A DNA stretch of 64,000 nucleotides from Bifidobacterium sp. ESL0728 (GTDB lineage Bacteria; Actinomycetota; Actinomycetes; Actinomycetales; Bifidobacteriaceae). Below the pieces are notes generated by a model. That model was not told the DNA's origin and ran no database searches. It saw nothing but the letters and a program-made list of their open reading frames with translations. Positions 18,893 through 28,537 of the stretch are shown here, in pieces. A program made the translations under genes and the position numbers. How positions within the stretch are numbered: position 1 is the first letter of the stretch; each line of letters opens with the position of its first letter. The stretch spans positions 806,001 through 870,000 of the forward strand of contig NZ_CP113925.1 of NCBI RefSeq assembly GCF_029392015.1. The letters run 5' to 3'.

Positions 18893-19440
18893 GTGCACGA
18901 CGGACCCCATGGTGGTATTACGTAATAGCAGCGTTGGTCGGCTTGCTGCTCGGCGCGATATTGGTCAAATCCGATGAAGTGAGCGGTCTCTCGCTGATCG
19001 GTGCCCCATGGTTCGTCGCGTTCGTCCTGATACTGCTGGGTGCCGCGGTTTTGATATTGGCTTTGCAGGTTCACCAATACGCCATCACTGACCCAAGAAG
19101 ACGCAAAAGCTGGATCGACCCGACCAAAGCCGTGTATACGCTGGTGCTATGCAAGGCGCTTGGTATTGCCGGGGCGGGTCTTGCCGGTTGGTATTTGGCG
19201 CAGGCTTTGCTATGTCTGCCTCATTGGAGCATCCCGTATTTCCAGAACGTGGTCATCCAATGCGCGGTGACCGGCGTCATCTGCATCGGCGACATGGTGG
19301 TGGGCATCGTCGGCGAATGGCTTTGCCAGCTGCCGCCGAGCGAAGGTGCCGAGAACCCGAAGATCAAGGCCGCCAAGCGTCGCGAACGCCAGCGCAAACT
19401 TGCCGCCGGAGGCTCTATGAGCAAAAGAAGCGATAGCTGA
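18889..19440 (+). CDS. DUF3180 family membrane protein
   Basis: The 183-residue protein has four membrane helices (about residues 8-26, 45-65, 85-108 and 120-140) and a basic C-terminal tail with KAAKRRERQRK. Position and topology match the actinobacterial DUF3180 proteins that follow the folate genes. No biochemical role is established. It starts on an ATGA shared with the FolK-like gene. No hairpin terminator is clear downstream. Confidence 0.8.
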   Translation: MSARRTPWWYYVIAALVGLLLGAILVKSDEVSGLSLIGAPWFVAFVLILLGAAVLILALQVHQYAITDPRRRKSWIDPTKAVYTLVLCKALGIAGAGLAGWYLAQALLCLPHWSIPYFQNVVIQCAVTGVICIGDMVVGIVGEWLCQLPPSEGAENPKIKAAKRRERQRKLAAGGSMSKRSDS

Positions 19441-19442
19441 CC

Positions 19443-19534
19443 GGTAACACTTCGAATATTTGGTCCGTAACACATCAAATATCTGACTGGTAATGTCTGA
19501 ATCTTCAGATTGGCAATGCTCCAAACGCAAGGAC
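19443..19534. repeat. Four degenerate 23-bp direct repeats
   Basis: Units begin at 19443, 19466, 19489 and 19512, each opening with GGTAACAC, CGTAACAC, GGTAATGT or GGCAATGC and followed by a TCNAAT-like block. The 23-bp period (about two helical turns) is constant. The last unit runs into a small frameshifted reading frame. They could be stacked binding sites or decayed simple repeats. Confidence 0.45.
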
Positions 19535-19799
19535 ACAGCGAAGTGCTCACACGAACGTTTGAAAAGAACGGTGAACCCTACGACCTGTTGGTTTCTGAAC
19601 CGCAACAGGGGACTCCGGGGAATTCTGGACGAAAGTCACACTGGAGCGCGACAGTGGCATCGTGTGGTCCCATCAGATCGGGGGTATCGACGGAGTTCAA
19701 TCGACGCTGCTGGCTTTGGGGCTTGCGCGTAGGTTGCTCGAAGCCGCTGGCGGTTTCACATTCCTTGACAGCCCTGACCTGATGCTTTCCTGCGACTAA
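19516..19799 (+). pseudogene. Small frameshifted hypothetical protein gene
   Basis: The ATG at 19516 opens MLQTQGHSEVLTRTFEKNG and continues to ...EPQQGTPG. After the GGGG at 19617-19620 the sensible frame shifts by -1 and reads EFWTKVTLERDSGIVW... to a TAA at 19797-19799. Joined, this makes about 94 residues with a plausible alpha/beta pattern and normal bifidobacterial codon use on both sides of the shift. Left in frame, the first part runs into unlikely sequence. The cause is either a one-base deletion in the G run, a sequencing error or ribosomal slippage. I do not recognise the family. The remaining 19800-20014 holds the repeat at 19810 and the promoter region of the next gene. Confidence 0.5.
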
Positions 19800-19809
19800 C
19801 CGGTCAATT

Positions 19810-19857
19810 CCGCTAGTTTTCGTATACTTTTGGGGCCAAAAATGTACGTTTTCTCGC
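19810..19857. repeat. Intergenic imperfect palindrome, sister of the element at 22157-22206
   Basis: The stretch begins CCGCTAGTTTTCGTAT, has a GGGGCC centre and ends GTACGTTTTCTCGC. The reverse complement of 22157-22206 starts CCGCTAGTTTTCGTATG and ends ACGTACGTTTTCTAGCGG. The two share both ends and the overall length, with the centre diverged. Confidence 0.6.
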
Positions 19858-20014
19858 AGAACTTACTGATGAACACATGGATCTGAGTCATTCCGGTTGG
19901 TTGGAACAATAAACAAATAATGGACAGGTTCAGATATTGGCGAAATTCGGGCGAAAAGTTGGGCGGCGCGGATAGACTCACATAAGCGTTAATTCGACAG
20001 AATCGAGGAGTGAC

Positions 20015-20941
20015 ATGGCGGAAGTCAAGGCAAGCGACGCAGCGCAGCAAGCGGTTGAGGCGCTCAAGCTGAAAGCCGGGCAAGAGCAAGGCGGACGGAC
20101 CGTCTTCCATGACGCCACGAACCTCTACTACCCCACCGAACGCATCTACGGTGGCCAGATGACCGCGCAGGCCATCATCGCTGCGACCGACACCGCCGAC
20201 GATGACAAGGTCGCCAACTCCATCCATGCCACGTTCATCAAGGTCGGCAAGCTAGACGAGGAGACCCGCTACGAGGTCGAATCGCTGCGTGACGGCCGCT
20301 CCTTCTCCACACGCCGCGTGGACGCCAAGCAGGACAACCAGCTGCTCTTCACCGCCACGGTGAGCCTGCAGAAGGCCGGACAGTCCGGCGTGGAGTTCAA
20401 CGACGACATGCCACGTAACCTTCCCGACCCAGAAACATTGACCAGTGCGAAGGACCTGATGGAGCCTTACGCTGAAAAGTCCGGGTTCGCCAAATACTAT
20501 TCCTCCCAGTCGCCGTTCGACATCCGTCATATCGGCTCGACCGTCATGCTCGAACCCGACAAGGAAAGTGCCGACAAGGATTCAGGTAAACAGATGGTCT
20601 GGATGCGCATGGCCAGCCCGGTCAAGGCGTCGCAAAACGTCTACCGTGCGCTGCTGGCGCTCGAGTGCGACCAGGTGATGATGGAGCCGGATTTGCGTCG
20701 CGCTGGCCTGAGCATTTCGACGCCCGGCATCTTTTATGCCTCGATCGACCACTCGATGTGGTGGTATGACAATATCGATATGAACGAATGGCATCTTTAC
20801 GTACAAGACGCTCCGGTCGCTGGCCATGGCCGCGCGTTGGGCATCGCCAAGGTCTATTCGGCCGACGGCAGGCTTCTGGCCGCGATGACGCAGGAAGCCA
20901 CCATCCGCGTGCCGGAAAAGAAGGACGATAAGGAAAAGTAA
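20015..20941 (+). CDS. tesB: Acyl-CoA thioesterase II
   Basis: Double hot-dog thioesterase that hydrolyses acyl-CoA to free acid and CoA. The 308-residue protein has the TesB hallmarks: RIYGGQMTAQAI in the first hot-dog, SLRDGRSFSTRRVDAKQ, then in the second hot-dog SIDHSMWWYDN with the conserved Asp, WHLYVQDAPVAGHGRALGIAKVY, and the catalytic Gln in MTQEATIR. The ATG is preceded by GAGGAGTGAC. It stands alone, between a long gap and a convergent gene. Confidence 0.93.
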   Translation: MAEVKASDAAQQAVEALKLKAGQEQGGRTVFHDATNLYYPTERIYGGQMTAQAIIAATDTADDDKVANSIHATFIKVGKLDEETRYEVESLRDGRSFSTRRVDAKQDNQLLFTATVSLQKAGQSGVEFNDDMPRNLPDPETLTSAKDLMEPYAEKSGFAKYYSSQSPFDIRHIGSTVMLEPDKESADKDSGKQMVWMRMASPVKASQNVYRALLALECDQVMMEPDLRRAGLSISTPGIFYASIDHSMWWYDNIDMNEWHLYVQDAPVAGHGRALGIAKVYSADGRLLAAMTQEATIRVPEKKDDKEK

Positions 20942-20989
20942 ATCTCGTCGGTTGTTAAAATCAGGATCTGGACACAATGAACAACATGT

Positions 20990-21949
20990 TCACCTGATTC
21001 TGGGAACTCCTGCGCAGACAAGGCGATGAGATAATAGATTCGGTCTGTTCACTTCCTGTGAGGAGATTCGAACGATTTCGGTGACCCCGGCACGCTTTAA
21101 TGCCGATTCCCTACGACGTTCTTCGTTGACCACCTGCCATGTGTCTTTTCCATGTGTCATCTCGGGATTGATATATTTTTGCAGACCGTCGTATTCCAGG
21201 GCAATAACCTTGCCGCCAGCCGTGTGCCAAAGAAAATCAGCGCGATAGTGAGAACCGTCTTGGGGGTCGGTAAAGTCATGTTGCAGCTCCGGAGTTGCGA
21301 ATCCCGCCTCGATGATAAGTGCCCGGCACAAGGATTCCCCGCCATTCTCACTTGCACCGTTGGCATAATGTAATAATTTCGATACCGCCAGAGTGTTCTT
21401 ATGCATTGTTGAACAGATTTTTTCGATTGCCGAAGTCTCAAGAAGCTGTTGTCTTGCAGCCGAATCGAATAACGCCAATGCTTGGGAAAACGGGAAAAGC
21501 AAGGCACAATCCACCAAAGTTCGTGAAGGGTCGGTAACCGATACGTTTTCTACTTTCCAGCGATGAACATTTGCAATGTATAGACGATGCAGGTGCCGGT
21601 CTGAAACTGCCGATTTCGAATCCTTGGTGGCGATGAAGACTGATTTGTCATGATGCATCGACCATCCGTGTTCAAGCCTCAGCATCACGGCCGAGCTTGG
21701 TCCGGCGAAGTCCCAATGGGGATGTTTCCTCGCCAAGGTGCGGATCAGATGCCGGTTTTGCTCAATCGGGTCCAAGGTGGAGACGTACTCCACACGTGCA
21801 TAGATGTTCTTATAGGGGCTGACCAGTAAGCCAGATTCTCGTTTGCGGGCCAATGCGCGTCGTTGCCCGTCATCCCTGCCATAGCAATATCTGCCTTTTG
21901 CTTCGGCTTGTGCCAGCATGCGGTTGATTTCCACCAGTTTTTGTCCCAT
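20990..21949 (-). CDS. AbiEi-like wHTH protein with C-terminal DUF559/Vsr-like nuclease fold
   Basis: 319 residues. The N-terminal half resembles AbiEi-type transcriptional regulators/antitoxins of actinobacteria (RRALARKRESGLLVSPYKNIYARVEYV, later SVTDPSRTLVDCALLFPFSQALALFDSA). The C-terminal third, about residues 205-310, has a PD-(D/E)XK layout: ESLCRALIIEAGF, then RADFLW...KVIALEYDGLQKY (D...E-x-D), then VNEERRRESALKRAGVTEIVRI, as in DUF559 proteins. Such orphans are common in bifidobacteria and have no proven role. No AbiEii partner lies beside it. The start is the ATG at 21949, without a strong ribosome site. Confidence 0.7.
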   Translation of the reverse strand: MGQKLVEINRMLAQAEAKGRYCYGRDDGQRRALARKRESGLLVSPYKNIYARVEYVSTLDPIEQNRHLIRTLARKHPHWDFAGPSSAVMLRLEHGWSMHHDKSVFIATKDSKSAVSDRHLHRLYIANVHRWKVENVSVTDPSRTLVDCALLFPFSQALALFDSAARQQLLETSAIEKICSTMHKNTLAVSKLLHYANGASENGGESLCRALIIEAGFATPELQHDFTDPQDGSHYRADFLWHTAGGKVIALEYDGLQKYINPEMTHGKDTWQVVNEERRRESALKRAGVTEIVRISSQEVNRPNLLSHRLVCAGVPRIR

Positions 21950-21992
21950 AACACCAAATTAGCGTAAAACATTGGTATACAAGGGAAAAATA

Positions 21993-22064
21993 GGGTGCTG
22001 TGGTCGAATGATCGGCATCTCGGCGTGTCTGTGGATAACTTTCAGCAATCCACATCAATCCACA
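21993..22064. other. Intergenic element: conserved 22-mer plus DnaA-box cluster
   Basis: A 22-base stretch at 21993-22014 (core CTGTGGTCG) recurs at 32478-32499 with three mismatches. It is followed by a consensus DnaA box, TGTGGATAA (22030-22038), and two AATCCACA near-boxes (22047-22054 and 22057-22064) ten bases apart. The gap has no reading frame of note. Nothing marks it as an origin. Confidence 0.5.
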
Positions 22065-22138
22065 ATACCCGATGATGGCTGTCTGACCCTTCAGACGGTT
22101 GTCAATTGTCCGTGGCACTTCTTCTCGGTCCCCATCCC

Positions 22139-22224
22139 GCTAGTAACAAGACAATCCCGCTAGAAAACGTACGTTTTGAGTATCAAAAACATACGAAAAC
22201 TAGCGGGATTGTCTTGTTACTAGC
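22139..22224. repeat. 25-bp perfect inverted repeat with a palindromic loop, after ettA
   Basis: The arm 22139-22163 is the exact reverse complement of 22200-22224. The 36-base loop contains the perfect palindrome AAAACGTACGTTTT at 22164-22177 and the motif TTTGAGTATCAAAAA, which also occurs at 32521-32535. ATCCCGCTAG also occurs just outside the left arm, as a short direct repeat. The right arm ends 13 bases from the ettA stop, so it may act as the ettA terminator, but no T-tract follows. A MITE-like origin is possible. Confidence 0.7.
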
Positions 22225-22236
22225 AGAAGATGCTGT

Positions 22237-23913
<1,677 letters not shown>

Positions 23914-24241
23914 GTATTCGTTCCTTCGTTCTGATGTGTGCTATGTCTCATTGCGTTTCAAACATTCCGCAAGGTTTGCCTTACCCGCGGATTCAAGCCA
24001 ATTTTGGCATATCGAGTAGACGTTTCGGCGAATCTTTGCGCTCGGTTTAATGACGGTTTTGTGCATTTTGTCAAGAAATGACGCTTACTTGGGAACAAAT
24101 CGACGCGGTGATATGTTGGGTCTGGTAATGTGCTCGTTTCAACCTGTATGTTGTGACGTCATACGATTATGCTGTATTTGATATGACCTCCGCGACTGGC
24201 GGATTGAGAAGTACTCGGAAACCCGTGAAGGGAGCGGCACG
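23914..24241. other. Divergent intergenic region, no gene seen
   Basis: 328 bases between ettA (-) and the barrel protein gene (+). I see no reading frame with coding character, no strong hairpin and no repeat. It must hold the two divergent promoters. GAAGGGAGC at 24226-24234 is the ribosome site of the gene at 24242. Confidence 0.6.
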
Positions 24242-25132
24242 ATGGAACAGGAACTGACCAACCTGCCGGCGAATCTGCCGGAGGCTTTGCCTATTGAAAA
24301 CCCGCTGAGCTCGGCCGATGCCCGGGTGCCGGCCGAAATCGAACAGTCTTCAGGGCTGCTTTTGCAGGGCAGACGTCTGCGTTCGTTCGCCTACACCACC
24401 GACGCTGCTGTAATACATAACACCAATGCCGACGCCATTCTCGCCGTTTACCCGTTCACTGGCCAGCCGGTCATCAATCAGGCCGTGCTTTCCGTGGCGC
24501 AGGCCCCGGTGTTCGTGGGCGTCGGGGGAGGCACCACCACCGGCACGCGCGTGCTCGAACTGGCCGTGTTTGCCGAGATGCAAGGTGTTGCTGGCGTTGT
24601 GTTGAACGCACCCAGCGAGGTCGAGATCGTGCGCGAGGTCGCCATGACCGTGCACGTACCCGTGATGGCGACGATTGTGCAATGGGACGATATGGTGCAG
24701 CGCAAGATCGAGGCCGGGGCAAAGATCATCAACGTCGCCGCCGGCAGGAACACCGCCGAAGTGGTGGCGCACGTTAAGGACCGTTACCCGGAGATTCCTG
24801 TGGTCGCCAGTTCCGGCGGTTCCGCGCAATCCATTCACGAGACCATCGAGGCCGGTGCCAACGCACTTTCGTGGACGCCTCCGAGTGCCACCGAACTGCA
24901 GAAACAGATGATGGAACGTTACCGTCGTGGCGAAACCGGCCATGCCGACGGTGTCCAAAGCGCTCCCAGCTCGCCATTCCCGAATGTCAACCCGAACGGC
25001 ACCTCCAAGAGTTTCTATACTTCCACAGCCAGCATGGGCCATCCCTATACCGATGTTCCACCGGCCAAACAGCCGAGTCCGCGCCACAAGAAGCAAACCC
25101 CGCCCAGCGATGCCGTCGTCGAATCAAACTGA
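24242..25132 (+). CDS. Beta/alpha-barrel (TIM) domain protein of unknown function
   Basis: 296 residues. Residues 60-225 show regular beta-strand/helix alternation with barrel-type phosphate-binding patterns: PVFVGVGGGTTTGTRVLELAVFAEMQGVAGVVLN, VPVMATIVQWDD, IEAGAKIINVAAG and PVVASSGGSAQSIHETIEAGANALSW. This suggests a flavin- or phosphate-binding barrel related to NanE/ThiG/PdxS-like folds. The last 65 residues are Pro/Ser/Thr-rich and disordered. Bifidobacterial homologues are often labelled only hydrolase, with no evidence I can see here. ATG with a good ribosome site; monocistronic. Confidence 0.6.
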   Translation: MEQELTNLPANLPEALPIENPLSSADARVPAEIEQSSGLLLQGRRLRSFAYTTDAAVIHNTNADAILAVYPFTGQPVINQAVLSVAQAPVFVGVGGGTTTGTRVLELAVFAEMQGVAGVVLNAPSEVEIVREVAMTVHVPVMATIVQWDDMVQRKIEAGAKIINVAAGRNTAEVVAHVKDRYPEIPVVASSGGSAQSIHETIEAGANALSWTPPSATELQKQMMERYRRGETGHADGVQSAPSSPFPNVNPNGTSKSFYTSTASMGHPYTDVPPAKQPSPRHKKQTPPSDAVVESN

Positions 25133-25168
25133 ACGAGAAAATCCGAAATTCAGGTTCTAGGCAATGTC

Positions 25169-25585
25169 TCAGATGAGCACGCCGTTGCAGTGGTCGATTT
25201 CGTGCTGGATGATTTGTGCCGTCCAACCGCTGAAATTGGCGATACGCTCCTTGAATCTCCTATCTTGGTAGCGTACCCGTATCGTTTCGAACCTTGTTGT
25301 CTTTCTGGTTGATTCCAGCGAAAGGCAGCCTTCCTCGGTTTCGTACGGACCTGTCTTTTCGATGATTTCGGGATTGAACATCGTCATTATGCGGCCGGTC
25401 AACTCGTCGTTGAATACGATAATTCGTTTGTGTTCGCCGATCATGTTCGCGGCCATGCCCACGCATCGTTCGGCATTCGCTTCGAGCGTATCCTTTAGAT
25501 CCTGTGCGCAGCTCAAGTCGTCTGGTGTCGCTTGGGAGCTGGGCTGGGCGAGAAACGCCGATGAGGTTGTGATGGGTTGCTGCAT
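25169..25585 (-). CDS. def: Short peptide deformylase
   Basis: Removes N-formyl groups from nascent chains with a metal ion. Of the three motifs, EGCLS and the zinc site HEIDH are intact. Motif I reads VGMAANMIG, where the canonical GxGxAAxQ has a Gln that helps stabilise the transition state. The same AANMIG form is known in short clostridial and other Gram-positive deformylases, so it need not be dead. 138 residues is short for the family. GAAGGACG precedes the ATG. It is convergent with the barrel gene. A second, housekeeping def would be expected elsewhere. Confidence 0.85.
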   Translation of the reverse strand: MQQPITTSSAFLAQPSSQATPDDLSCAQDLKDTLEANAERCVGMAANMIGEHKRIIVFNDELTGRIMTMFNPEIIEKTGPYETEEGCLSLESTRKTTRFETIRVRYQDRRFKERIANFSGWTAQIIQHEIDHCNGVLI

Positions 25586-25802
25586 GATGTCGTCCTTCGT
25601 ATGTCGTCCGCGTCGTTACTTGACTTCCAACGATAGTATCCGATGTCTCTAATGCCGTACGATATGCTGAATTCGTGCCGAGGAAGCAGGAATTGCCAAT
25701 ATCCTCGTTGTGGGGCGCGTCTGATATAGTGAATTGTCCATTGAGAAGCCGGGGTCCGCACATATGAGAGACAGGTCGGCTTCAATCTTTTGAAAGGCTA
25801 TT

Positions 25803-27977
25803 GTGCCGAAGCGTCGTACTCATAAAAATAATTCAGACAACTCTGCTGATTTTAGGGGCGGAGAATATGCAGGCTCACCAATGAATAATCCTGATTCCTA
25901 TAACTCGAACAAGTCCAAATCGAAACAGGCCGAAGAAGCTGCCGAAAGCGCGGCTGCCTACGCCAAGACCGGCGACCAGCCCGAGCGCAGCTTCGCCGAA
26001 CTCGGCGTGCCGGGCCCGCTGGTAAGCGTGCTGGCGCGTGACGGCAAGACCGTTGCCTTCCCGATTCAAGCCGACACCCTCGGCGACTCCCTGGCAGGCC
26101 GCGATGTACTTGGCCGAGGCGAGACCGGAAGCGGCAAAACGCTGGCATTCGCCATCCCGCTGGTCACCCGTCTTGGCGAACAGGGCGAAGGCGAGGCCGC
26201 GATGCGCGATTTCGAACGCATGGACCGCGGCGACCGCAAGGCTCAGAAGCGCGCCATGCTGCCTCATCCGCATGGGATGATTCTTGCTCCCACGCGCGAA
26301 CTGGTCAACCAGATCAACGAGGTTGTGGCTCCGCTCGCCGCTGCCTATGACATGCAGACCGCTACCATTTACGGCGGGGTCAAATACAGTCGCCAGATTT
26401 CCGAGCTCAAGGCCGGTGCCGAAATCATCGTCGCCTGCCCCGGGCGTCTCGAGGATCTGCTGCGCCAAGGCGCGCTTTCCATCGAGGACGTTGAGGTCGC
26501 AGTGCTTGACGAGGCCGATGAAATGGCCGATATGGGCTTCCTGCCTTCCGTGCAACGCCTGCTTGAGCAAGTCGATCCCAACGGCCAACGCATGCTCTTC
26601 TCCGCGACGCTTGACCACGGCGTCGATAAGGTGGTCAAGCAATTCCTGCACGACCCGAAGATCCACGAGATCGCACCCGCCGATGCTCAGGTCGACACCA
26701 TGACCCATCACGTCTTCGAGGTCTCGCAGGGCAACAAATACGAAGTCATCCGCGAACTCGCCAGCGGCAAGGGCAAGCGTATCCTCTTCACCCGCACCAA
26801 ATATCAGGCTAAAAAGATGGCCGACAAGCTCGTCAAGGAGGGCATCCCCGCCGTCGACTTGCAGGGCAACCTTTCGCAGAACCAGCGTGACCGGCATCTG
26901 GCCGCGTTCACTTCCGGGGACGTCAACGTGCTTGTGGCCACTGATGTGGCCGCGCGCGGCATCGATGTCAGCGACGTGGCGATGGTCGTGCAGACTGAGC
27001 CGCCGGAGGACCCGAAGTCCTTCCTGCACCGTTCCGGCCGTACCGCGCGCGCTGGTGAATCCGGCGACGTGGTGACGCTCGTTTTGCCGCAGCAGCGCCG
27101 CGACGCGCGTCAGATGCTGCATCGGGCCGGTATCAAGGCCAAGAGCCAGCAGATCGTTCCGGGAGCTCCTGAGCTGGAAGAGTTGGTGGGGGAGCACGCC
27201 CCGCTGGTCGAAGGCTGGACGCTTACGGTGCCCGTGGTCAATCGCAGGGCCGGGCGCACTGGCCGCGGTGGACGCAACGAAGGTCGCGGCGGGCGTGGTT
27301 ACGGACGCAAAGACCGTGGCGGGCGTCGTGATCGTAACAACCGACATGGTGATTCCGGACGTTCGTTCAACAAACGTGGCCGTGACGATTCCTTCGAAGA
27401 TGCCGGTGGCCGTGGTGGCCGTGATGGCGGTTTCAACGATTCCAGAGATTTCAATGATTCACGTTCGCATGGCGGACGCCGTGACGGGCACAAGAACCGC
27501 AATCCGCGTTACGATGACGGTCAGGGGCCAATCGATGGTCGTTCCTCGCGCGGTCGTCGTGATGATCGTCGCTCGCATAAATTCTATGATGACGATTACC
27601 GCAAGGGTAGCGGCAAGCGTTCGCGCCATTCCGATTTCGATGAACGTGGCCAGCACGGGGGCAAGAGCAAGAACCGTCATTATGAAGGCAAGCGTTCCGG
27701 CGGACGCAATGGCGGCTATTCCGAGGGTTATGGCGATTCCTACGGTTCCGGAAAGTCAAACCGTCACGGTGGCTACGGCAAGTCCGGCGGTCGTGGTCGT
27801 GGACGTGACGAAGGTTACGAAGGCCGTTCAGGTGGTCACGGACGCGATGGCAGCCGTGACCGCAACGATGGTTACCAAGGTCGTTCCGGAAACCGCAACC
27901 AGCGCTCGCGCAAGGCCGACGGTTTCCACCGTTCGCATGGTAAGCGCAACTCGACCCCGTTCCGTCGTTCACGCTGA
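25803..27977 (+). CDS. DEAD-box RNA helicase with long RGG/GRD-rich tail
   Basis: ATP-dependent RNA unwinding; probable cold-shock, ribosome-assembly or RNA-decay role. The helicase core (about residues 60-460) has the Q motif, GETGSGKT, PTRELV, GG, LDEADEMADMG (DEAD), SATLDHG, VATDVAARGID and HRSGRTARAG. From about residue 480 to 724 the tail is almost entirely Gly, Arg, Asp, Ser, Asn and His, with many RGGR/GYG patterns. It is probably disordered, RNA-binding and able to phase separate. The start is GTG 25803, with GAAAGG upstream. The tail DNA is repetitive and so a likely spot for length variation. Confidence 0.93.
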   Translation: MPKRRTHKNNSDNSADFRGGEYAGSPMNNPDSYNSNKSKSKQAEEAAESAAAYAKTGDQPERSFAELGVPGPLVSVLARDGKTVAFPIQADTLGDSLAGRDVLGRGETGSGKTLAFAIPLVTRLGEQGEGEAAMRDFERMDRGDRKAQKRAMLPHPHGMILAPTRELVNQINEVVAPLAAAYDMQTATIYGGVKYSRQISELKAGAEIIVACPGRLEDLLRQGALSIEDVEVAVLDEADEMADMGFLPSVQRLLEQVDPNGQRMLFSATLDHGVDKVVKQFLHDPKIHEIAPADAQVDTMTHHVFEVSQGNKYEVIRELASGKGKRILFTRTKYQAKKMADKLVKEGIPAVDLQGNLSQNQRDRHLAAFTSGDVNVLVATDVAARGIDVSDVAMVVQTEPPEDPKSFLHRSGRTARAGESGDVVTLVLPQQRRDARQMLHRAGIKAKSQQIVPGAPELEELVGEHAPLVEGWTLTVPVVNRRAGRTGRGGRNEGRGGRGYGRKDRGGRRDRNNRHGDSGRSFNKRGRDDSFEDAGGRGGRDGGFNDSRDFNDSRSHGGRRDGHKNRNPRYDDGQGPIDGRSSRGRRDDRRSHKFYDDDYRKGSGKRSRHSDFDERGQHGGKSKNRHYEGKRSGGRNGGYSEGYGDSYGSGKSNRHGGYGKSGGRGRGRDEGYEGRSGGHGRDGSRDRNDGYQGRSGNRNQRSRKADGFHRSHGKRNSTPFRRSR

Positions 27978-28072
27978 AAACGCAACTCGCCCCGTCTGCT
28001 GTTCGCTCTGAAAGCGTGCTGTGACAGTTCGATTCGCTGTCCGTTAGCTCAACCTATCTCATCAAAGATGTC

Positions 28073-28529
28073 ATGGATTCCCATGGCATCTTTTGCTTTG
28101 CCGTCAGAAAAGTGCATTTTGTATCACGTAAAGTGCACTTTTGTGACGTTAACGTCGAAAAGGTGCAGGTTATGGGTCGTAAAGTGCACTTTTTCAATGT
28201 TGCCGTCGAGAAAGTGCAAATTGTGGAGGGCAAGGTGCACTTTCCGTACGGTGGTGTCAAGAAGATACAATCGGGCGGTTGAGGTGCACTTTTTACACGG
28301 TGGCGTCACGAAAGTGCAGGTTATGGGTCGTAAAGTCCACTTTTTCTACGGTAGCGTCGGGAAAATGCGTGTTATCGCTGACAAGGTGCACTTTTCCATC
28401 AGTGGCGTTAGAAAAGTGCGGACTATGGAGGGCAAGGTGCACTTTTTGCACGCTGATGTCGGCAATGTGCAAGCTCCGTCGTGTAAAGTGCGCTTTTCCG
28501 GCGTAAAGGCCATGATTATGCTCCTATAA
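28073..28529 (+). pseudogene. 17-residue repeat protein gene with a 2-bp frameshift
   Basis: Reading from the ATG at 28073 gives MDSHGIFCFAVRKVHFVSR and then 17-residue units with consensus KVHFxxGGVxKVQVMGR. The third full unit (28232-28280) is 49 instead of 51 bases long, so the frame closes at 28282. Beyond it, frame +2 restores the same pattern (EVHFLHGGVTKVQVMGR and so on) to a TAA at 28527-28529. Undoing the deletion gives about 153 residues of alternating strands. No convincing ribosome site is present, so it may never have been translated, or may be a decayed remnant. I do not recognise a family. Confidence 0.4.
28079..28512. repeat. 51-bp tandem repeat array, about eight and a half units
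   Basis: Unit starts (core AARGTGCAC) are at 28130, 28181, 28232, 28281, 28332, 28383, 28434 and 28485. A leading degenerate unit lies at about 28079-28129. All spacings are 51 except one of 49. Each unit carries AAAGTGCACTTT, a perfect 12-bp palindrome in the best copies, and a second AAAGTGCA about 30 bases later, so AAGTGCA recurs at alternating 30/21 spacing. Flanking 27978-28078 and 28513-28537 show nothing else. Confidence 0.85.
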
Positions 28530-28537
28530 GACACTGG

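Noticed and set aside
21993-22064. Replication origin because of the DnaA boxes
   Set aside because: No dnaA, dnaN, gyrase or partition genes nearby, and the boxes are few and not accompanied by a clear AT-rich unwinding element.
22139-22224. Insertion sequence
   Set aside because: No transposase frame between the arms (36-base loop) and no clear target-site duplication; at most a MITE-like element.
28079-28512. CRISPR array
   Set aside because: The 51-bp units are contiguous and similar along their whole length, with no unique spacers, and no cas gene is present.
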